Positions 21,601-26,391 of a DNA stretch of 26,391 nucleotides are shown here, piece by piece. The stretch lies in NCBI GenBank assembly GCA_004335635.1, contig QAXH01000793.1, forward strand, positions 1 to 26,391, written 5' to 3'. The DNA comes from Chloromonas sp. AAM2. Lineage: Eukaryota; Chlorophyta; Chlorophyceae; Chlamydomonadales; Chlamydomonadaceae. Position 1 is the first letter of the stretch. Every line of letters begins with the position of its first letter. The translations under genes were made by a program, and so were the position numbers. The notes beneath the pieces are model-generated. The model saw only the letters and a program-made list of their open reading frames with translations, made no database searches and was not told the DNA's origin.

Positions 21601-24600
21601 GGGACGTTCACTTGCTACACGAACGCAACCATGTGAGTTCTATTCTCTCCACCCGACCACGTTGACAGCTGACTCATTCGTATCCAACATGTACGAATGC
21701 ATGGAAGACACATGTAGCGGACATTTCAAGTTGTCTCCTGTTAGACAATCCTTACACTGCCATGTGCGGTGTGACACTGTGGCGCTACTCCTGGCAGCTG
21801 GGTGTGAACCTATCGAATAATTTGATGGTTAGCTAAGAGAGCAAAGATTGTCGGCAGTGTGTTTAGATGCAGTACCTAGACCAGAGGGCACGCTCATCAG
21901 CGCCTCACCACCGCTCACTTACGGAATGTGCTGTCCACACACTTGGTCCCTGCACTCCCACTTTATTAGTTTTATACTGTGTCCTGAAGCGATACCTGGA
22001 CCGAAGAGCCCGGCGCTTCACCGCTGCTCGCTAACCAGATGTGCATGGGACACTTCCCCATGCCCCCCTACTTTGGCCACAGGGAGGAGCGTGTGTCCGC
22101 CTGCGGCTCTGACCCCAACTGCTACATATCGTATGACTGGAACAATGAGATGAAGTACGCTTTCATCTACCACTTCTTTGGACTGCTGTGGACCAACCAG
22201 TTCATCATCGGCTTCACCTGTGTCACCATAGCAGGTGCGGTACGCTCACCTTGAACACACATGCAAGCTGCATGTGAGATGAGCACGCGTGCCCATCAGG
22301 TTGCATAGCAATACAGCGCAGTTCAGACACGCAGGCTGCATGAGAAATACACGTGCTTGCCCGTTTCAGCACAGCTAGTCAACAAGATGAAGCATAACTC
22401 AGCTTGAACACACACGCAGGCTGCATGAGAGATACACACGCTTGCCTATAGGACTGCGCACCACTTCAGCACAGCCAGCAAACTAGACGAAGCAGTATAC
22501 TGAGATAGCCAGACAGGCCCGGGCCACGTCATTCACATTATGCCAATTCATTTCATGCAATGTCTGGTGGTCATTTCGCAATGCGAGTATGATGATGTTG
22601 TATATGGATGCTTGTGCCATCTTCTGTTTCACTTGTCCCACTCACTCGCTCACTCGCTCACTCACTCACTCACTCACCCACTCACATTAGTCAACCATGG
22701 ATGTGTGCTTGTGTGCACAGGAGCGATTGGTTCGTACTACTGGGCCGCAGCCGACCCTGACGGGGTGCCCGCCCTGCCGGTCCTGGCCTCACTGAAGAAC
22801 ACACTCATCTACCACCTTGGCTCCGTGGCCTTTGGGGCGTTCATCATAGCGGTGATTCAGTTCATCAGGTGCGGCGTGCCATGGGTCAGTTTCAACTGGG
22901 CTGCCGGCAACATCCTAGCATATGTATGTGTATGTGTGTGTGCGGTTATAATGCGGTCAGTGCAAGTGGGCTGCTTGCGACACCAGCTTACACATGAGTG
23001 CACAGGGAAGGCCAGGCCAGCGCCTGACACCAAGCACGTGCGTTGGCTGCTGTGGTTGAATGGGTCTACATAGGCATGAAGCAGTTTACATAGGCATGAA
23101 GAAGCTTTCTGTGTCCTTTTACGCAGGTTCTTACTGGAGTACATAGACCGCAAGACCCAGGCGCTCCAGGAGGGCAACATTGCGGCCAAGTGGCTCATGT
23201 GCTGCGTCAAGTGCTGCATGTGGTGCCTAGAGAAAATCATGGTGAGCATCTAGCCTGTAGTAAGGGATGGGATTTAATGGATGCGGAGAACTATGGGATC
23301 ACTCTGCCTGTGGCCTATGATTTATTTTCATACAGTGTGCATGGTGTAGCTACCTAGAGAGGCTGCCCTTTTAGACAAACAGACAGCGACAAGCCCCGGC
23401 GTGACATCATGTGTGTCCAACAACCCTTAGTTGTGCAGTTTACCAGAGCTTGATGCAGTGGCTGATTGCTTCCATGCATGTCAGCGTCTAAGCAAAGTCT
23501 TGCCGCTGACAAAACGCATGATGCCTAAACATGCATGGTTACAATATCCGGGTATCCTGTACGCTTGCACAGGCTTTCATCAACCGCAATGCGTACATCA
23601 TGATTGGAGTCAAGGGCACAGGCTACTGCGCTTCGGCAGGCAGGGCCATCACGCTCATTGTATCTGTAAGTGCTTGACAGGCCTGCTCATACAGTGACAG
23701 GCTCTATTGCCGAACGGCTGTATATCCGAATGGCCTAGTGACCTTAGCTGTAAGGGGAATTGCACCCCATGGTGGGCCTCTTAACCACCAATATTATGTC
23801 CACAGCAATCATGGCCAAGTCGTTGCCCAACTACAACGGAGTAAATTGTTTGTGGCAAACGCATCAAGCCTCTATAAGCCTAGCAGTGGCAACGTGGTTG
23901 GCTACCAAGACATCAAGAGATTCTCAACGCTTGCGCAACGGCAGCAGCATGTGCAGATGCCTGATGTGAGGCGCACAGGGTCAGAGAACTCCACGCTTGC
24001 GCCAAAAAAGGGTGTGCATAGATGCTGCTGCCGCATTATTATTTGGGCGCCAGCACGGGGGAGTCAGTTGGTGCGCGATGACCTGCAAAGCGAAAGGACC
24101 AATGGCGTCGGTCAGCAAAGCGTGGCATAGCACGCAAACAAAAGCGGGCAAAGGCAAGGGCATCACCAATGATGCAGTGCTGAACAAGCGACTGCTTGTT
24201 TGGAAATGGAGCCGCTTGAATACGGGGCAATGCACAGACGAGCAGAGTAGACCAGCAAAATGCATCCACAATGACAGCGGAACCACGAGCTGTGTCAAAA
24301 GGCAAGCACGTCAACAACCCCCATCAACACCGTGCATTGGAAAGTGTTCTGTAGTACAGCTTTCCACTGTACTTTTACGTTTCGAACAGCTGAGTGTTGC
24401 CATTTCTTAGTTTTCCAAGCCAGCACTGCCTGGCCTGCCCAGCGCCTGGTAAGTTTTTGTGCTACCACCTCCCCTGCTTATGCACGACCAGGTGTTATCA
24501 TTGTGCTTCATGCACAGCAAGCAGATCGTCAACTGACTGAGAAATTGAGCGCATGACGACGCTTCCAGCCCTGCCTAAGAGCTCTTACAGAACACGCTTT

Positions 24601-25331
24601 GAGTTGTGGCGCATAGAGCCGCCCTTGCACGATGAGGTTTCATTTCAGTTCATTGTTCTCCTGTGCTGCACCGTGATGTATGCAGAACGCGCTCCGCTTG
24701 GCGGTGGTGAACGTTGTCGGCGACTTGTTGCTCTTCCTTGGCAAGATATGCGTGGCCGCTGCCTGCGGCTGCATCGCCTTCGCCATGTCGACCCTACCAT
24801 TCTATACTGACCCCGAGAAACACCCTGAGACCTACATCAACAGGTACGTTGCGTGCGGATATCTTGCACGCGTCTCTCAATGTGCGTCCCTCCAGGGCAT
24901 GTGGCCCATGCGACGGCCTGTGGCCAAACAAACCACTGATCCTGCATTTTCCCTTTCCGCCAGTAAGGTGATCGACCTCACCACGTGTTCCCGGTCGCTG
25001 CTAGTACTAATGCCCTGAGCCGCGCCATGAAGTGCGGCATTCCCATAACGTGACAGTTTAGTAATGCTATATGCCGGTATTGCTGCTGTTTTCCTCCGCT
25101 CGCAGTCCGATCCTGCCAGTCGCGCTATCGATCCTGACGGGCTACGCGGTAGCGGAGATTTTCTTTTCGGTGTTCGAGATGGCGATCGATACCATCATGC
25201 TTTCCTTCTGCGAGGACTGCGAGACGAACGGAGGCAACCCCAGATTTGCTCCCCAGTTGCTGATGGACGTGATGGGTGTCCAGCGTGAACAGGGCTATAG
25301 CGGAAACACAGTGAAGCCACTTTCAGGGTGA
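15694..25331 (+). CDS. SLC44: Choline transporter-like protein (CTL/SLC44 family), 16 exons
   Basis: Polytopic membrane protein of the SLC44 family, whose animal members carry choline or ethanolamine. Exons: 15694-15729, 15989-16091, 16383-16629, 16995-17130, 17664-17827, 18551-18752, 19382-19519, 19922-20012, 20664-20797, 21442-21632, 22039-22234, 22721-22868, 23127-23241, 23573-23665, 24686-24843, 25106-25331. About 792 residues. The start has a strong context (CACACCATGG) and gives MGCCGDDQ, a myristoylation/palmitoylation-type N terminus like human CTL1. TM1 is VLCLLLFLIFWAGMFVICGF, followed by SYG-x-x-CG and a long outer loop with sequons at about 71, 192, 198 and 237. Other landmarks: GILIIIVGGLCGGVVLSL; YHFFGLLWTNQFI; TIAGAIGSYYW; YHLGSVAFGAFIIAVIQFIR; Cys-rich LMCCVKCCMWCLEK; NRNAYIMIGVKGTGYCASA; NVVGDLLLFLGK. 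Exon 8 could instead start at 19880, adding 14 residues. The exon 10/11 junction does not keep frame. Introns hold many repeats. Confidence 0.95.
17144..17209. repeat. Short direct repeat in SLC44 intron 4
   Basis: GGGTGCAAGCTGGCAGT occurs twice, at about 17143 and 17192. Just downstream (about 17258-17282) an imperfect hairpin pairs CTACCG with CGGTAG. Confidence 0.6.
20123..20614. repeat. Block duplication in SLC44 intron 8
   Basis: Two diverged direct copies, about 20123-20303 and about 20368-20614. They share GTAGGCAAT, GGCCTGAACTGAGTGCTGCC, ACACCATGCCAAG and GACCATCAT in the same order. The second copy is longer because of an insertion in the middle (around 20495-20550). Confidence 0.8.
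21033..21161. repeat. 43-base minisatellite, three copies, SLC44 intron 9
   Basis: Copies start at 21033, 21076 and 21119, each GCTACCACTAACAAAAGG followed by GTAAGGGAATCAACGCAC or a one-base variant. Looser copies of the CTACCA and AAGTAACGCAGC words flank the array. Confidence 0.95.
21255..21305 (+). pseudogene. Duplicate of an SLC44 transmembrane exon inside intron 9
   Basis: After an acceptor-like ACAG, the plus strand reads I-A-L-V-V-Y-W-I-C-I-L-C-F-V-A-N then TAA. The first part parallels exon 10 (V-A-L-I-I-Y-W-I-S-I-T-A-L-L), including the same phase 0 entry after the preceding VFE codons. A potential donor (GTAGCG) follows TGTTTT. It may be a relic of exon duplication, a mutually exclusive exon, or an alternative last exon that truncates the transporter at the membrane segment. 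Confidence 0.55.
22251..22490. repeat. Degenerate triplicate repeat in SLC44 intron 11
   Basis: Three related segments beginning near 22251, 22322 and 22404 each contain ACAC-GCA-GCTGCATG followed by AGAT-ACAC-GCTTGCC-type sequence. Spacing is about 70-80 bases, so this is an old tandem repeat. Confidence 0.7.
22639..22685. repeat. TCAC tetranucleotide microsatellite
   Basis: A CTCA/CTCG tetranucleotide run in SLC44 intron 11, shortly before the acceptor of exon 12. Confidence 0.9.
23666..24685. other. Longest SLC44 intron (1020 bases) with overlapping ORFs
   Basis: Intron 14 contains open frames on both strands, 23738-24130 plus (130 codons) and 23981-24298 minus (105 codons), overlapping each other. 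I recognise neither. They may belong to a dispersed repeat, but I see no terminal repeats or target duplications. Confidence 0.35.
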
Positions 25332-25401
25332 ACGGGCTATTCCGGACAGTGATAACCGAGATCGCGGGGTGGTTGTGGTCGTGTCCCTCGTGATCAACGT
25401 A

Positions 25402-25483
25402 TGCATGTGACTCACTTCCATACATGCGTGACTCACTTCCATACATGCGTGACTCACTTCCATACATGCGTGACTCACTTCCA
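25402..25483. repeat. 21-base minisatellite downstream of SLC44 stop
   Basis: Four tandem copies with TGACTCACTTCCA at 25408, 25429, 25450 and 25471, exactly 21 bases apart. The first copy has GCATG where the others have ATGCG. It begins about 70 bases after the stop codon and so probably lies in the 3' UTR. Confidence 0.95.
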
Positions 25484-25827
25484 AACTATAGTTTGGCTGT
25501 TGTACCGGACTCGCGACCATCGGATGCGGACGTTGGGACTGGAATAACTTGTGGCATGTTTGAGAAGCAAGGCTGCGACGAGCCCAACATTGCAGTCATG
25601 CTTGACTGTACTGCCCGAGCACTGGCCAATCTTCCTTCATATAGTTTCAACATCAGCAGTTGTTGTTATAATTTCATAAATGCGCCCTCACGCTGCCATT
25701 AGTGTTGTAGGTGCTTCGCCTTGCGTGCTTTGTGTGCACCCACATGCCAAAGCATGAGCAGCTCAGTGTGCTGCACCTGGTGGATTGACAAGTGCGCGGT
25801 ATTGCCATTGATCGTGTGACAGGATCA

Positions 25828-25959
25828 GGAAAAAAAGAAGTTTGCCAGTTCAGGGACAATTTGCTGTGAAAAGTCAGCCAATACAACAGGACCAATACTC
25901 CCCACAGGAACCTATCAAATTGTCCCAGCCTGGCAGAACTGGCAAGTATCTTTTTTCCC
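25828..25959. mobile_element. Small MITE-like inverted-repeat element
   Basis: Left arm 25828-25863 (A-run, AGAAGTTTGCCAGTTC, GGGACAATTT) is inverted against right arm 25917-25959 (AAATTGTCCC, AGAACTGGCAAG, T-run). The right arm contains about seven extra bases in the middle. The interior is about 53 bases. A matching solo left arm lies at 8168-8207, so this is a repeated family. Confidence 0.7.
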
Positions 25960-26057
25960 AGCTTGTGTGACTTGGGGTGTCGTACCCAGCCGTGGCCGCT
26001 TTGTTGCATTTCTTCAAATGTATCGTATTGCCCACCCACCTGCAATCCACTACTGTT

Positions 26058-26130
26058 GTGTTACACATGTGTCACACTAGGCATGCTAGTGTCAGATGTG
26101 TTAGTGTCGTATGTGTTACACATGTGTCAC
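26058..26130. repeat. Exact 18-base direct repeat with palindromic core
   Basis: GTGTTACACATGTGTCAC occurs at 26058-26075 and 26113-26130, 55 bases apart. The core ACACATGTGT is palindromic. The interval also holds CACTAG...CTAGTG in inverted orientation. Confidence 0.85.
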
Positions 26131-26168
26131 ATGCTAGTTGGACGGGCTTGGTCCCCTCCCTTCTCCCA

Positions 26169-26173
26169 TGTAA
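26169..26173 (+). terminator. Candidate TGTAA poly(A) signal for the SLC44 gene
   Basis: This is the first plus-strand TGTAA I found after the SLC44 stop at 25331. It implies a 3' UTR of about 850 bases that includes the 21-base minisatellite and the small inverted-repeat element. A variant signal closer to the stop is possible. Confidence 0.35.
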
Positions 26174-26391
26174 ATCTTGCGACTTGTGAGGTGGAATGGG
26201 ATGCCCATCAGTGGCTGCATGAGGCTAGTAGGATTGACCTTGGGTGCCTAGCAAAGCTTCACAACAGTGTGTGAGGCCGAGGATCGAGAGCAAAAACGCT
26301 CGATTCGACGTGATGAACAACTTGGTATTTATATATATGTATTTACACCAGGGAAGCCGTCAGAGGACACGGAACGGGATGGGCACCGCCC
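26174..26391. other. Right edge, possible 3' end of a minus-strand gene
   Basis: An AT-rich stretch (TATTTATATATATG) is followed by a minus-strand TGTAA (TTACA at 26343-26347). This could be the 3' end of a convergent minus-strand gene beyond the window, but no coding sequence is visible. Confidence 0.25.

Noticed and set aside
22540..23073. 177-codon plus-strand frame
   Set aside because: Only 22721-22868 is SLC44 exon 12; the rest reads through a TCAC microsatellite and intron sequence.
25195..25520. Minus-strand frames with repeated MYGSES or ACMEVSH motifs
   Set aside because: They are translations of the 21-base minisatellite, whose length is a multiple of three and so gives periodic peptides.

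Overview
The window looks like nuclear DNA from a green alga of the Chlamydomonadales type. The evidence is dense GT-AG introns of roughly 60 to 1000 bases, three-base-periodic exons joined in compatible phases, TGTAA poly(A) signals and very abundant GCATGC-type words. A Haematococcus-like genome is my best guess, but no taxonomic marker is present. There is one 83-base N gap (12005-12087), inside an intron. No rRNA, tRNA, CRISPR array or operon structure was seen.

Four intron-rich protein genes are arranged as two divergent pairs. Pair 1: a minus-strand YEATS-domain gene (GAS41/YAF9 type, about 3407 down to 610, 261 aa) and a plus-strand BSD-domain gene (3672-8045, 629 aa) are separated by about 264 bases. 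Pair 2: a minus-strand gene for an unrecognised 622-residue protein (15232 down to about 10437) and a plus-strand SLC44/choline-transporter-like gene (15694-25331, about 792-806 aa, 16 exons) are separated by 461 bases. I worked out nearly every exon by joining splice donors and acceptors in phase. The weakest parts are the YEATS first exon, BSD exon 3, the end of the unknown gene, and two junctions in the transporter (exon 7/8 and exon 10/11).

The spaces between genes and inside introns hold most of the unusual structure. Downstream of the BSD gene there is a tandem duplication covering the stop codon and poly(A) signal, then a 406-base MITE-like element with 87-base inverted ends, and a CA microsatellite. 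A second, shorter inverted-repeat family has one arm after the BSD gene and a complete copy after the transporter gene. Introns carry minisatellites: a 118-base higher-order repeat (65+53), a 43-base triplicate, a 180-250-base block duplication, and a degenerate triplicate. The region around 9000-10250 has two small unexplained ORFs.

The first pair joins two chromatin/transcription or trafficking-type domain proteins (acyl-lysine reader and BSD protein). The transporter is a polytopic membrane protein with an acylation-type MGCC start and glycosylation sequons. There is no evidence that the two pairs work together. The most interesting leads are a possible duplicated/alternative membrane-spanning exon in the transporter, a frame conflict at its exon 10/11 junction, and the unrecognised 622-residue protein.
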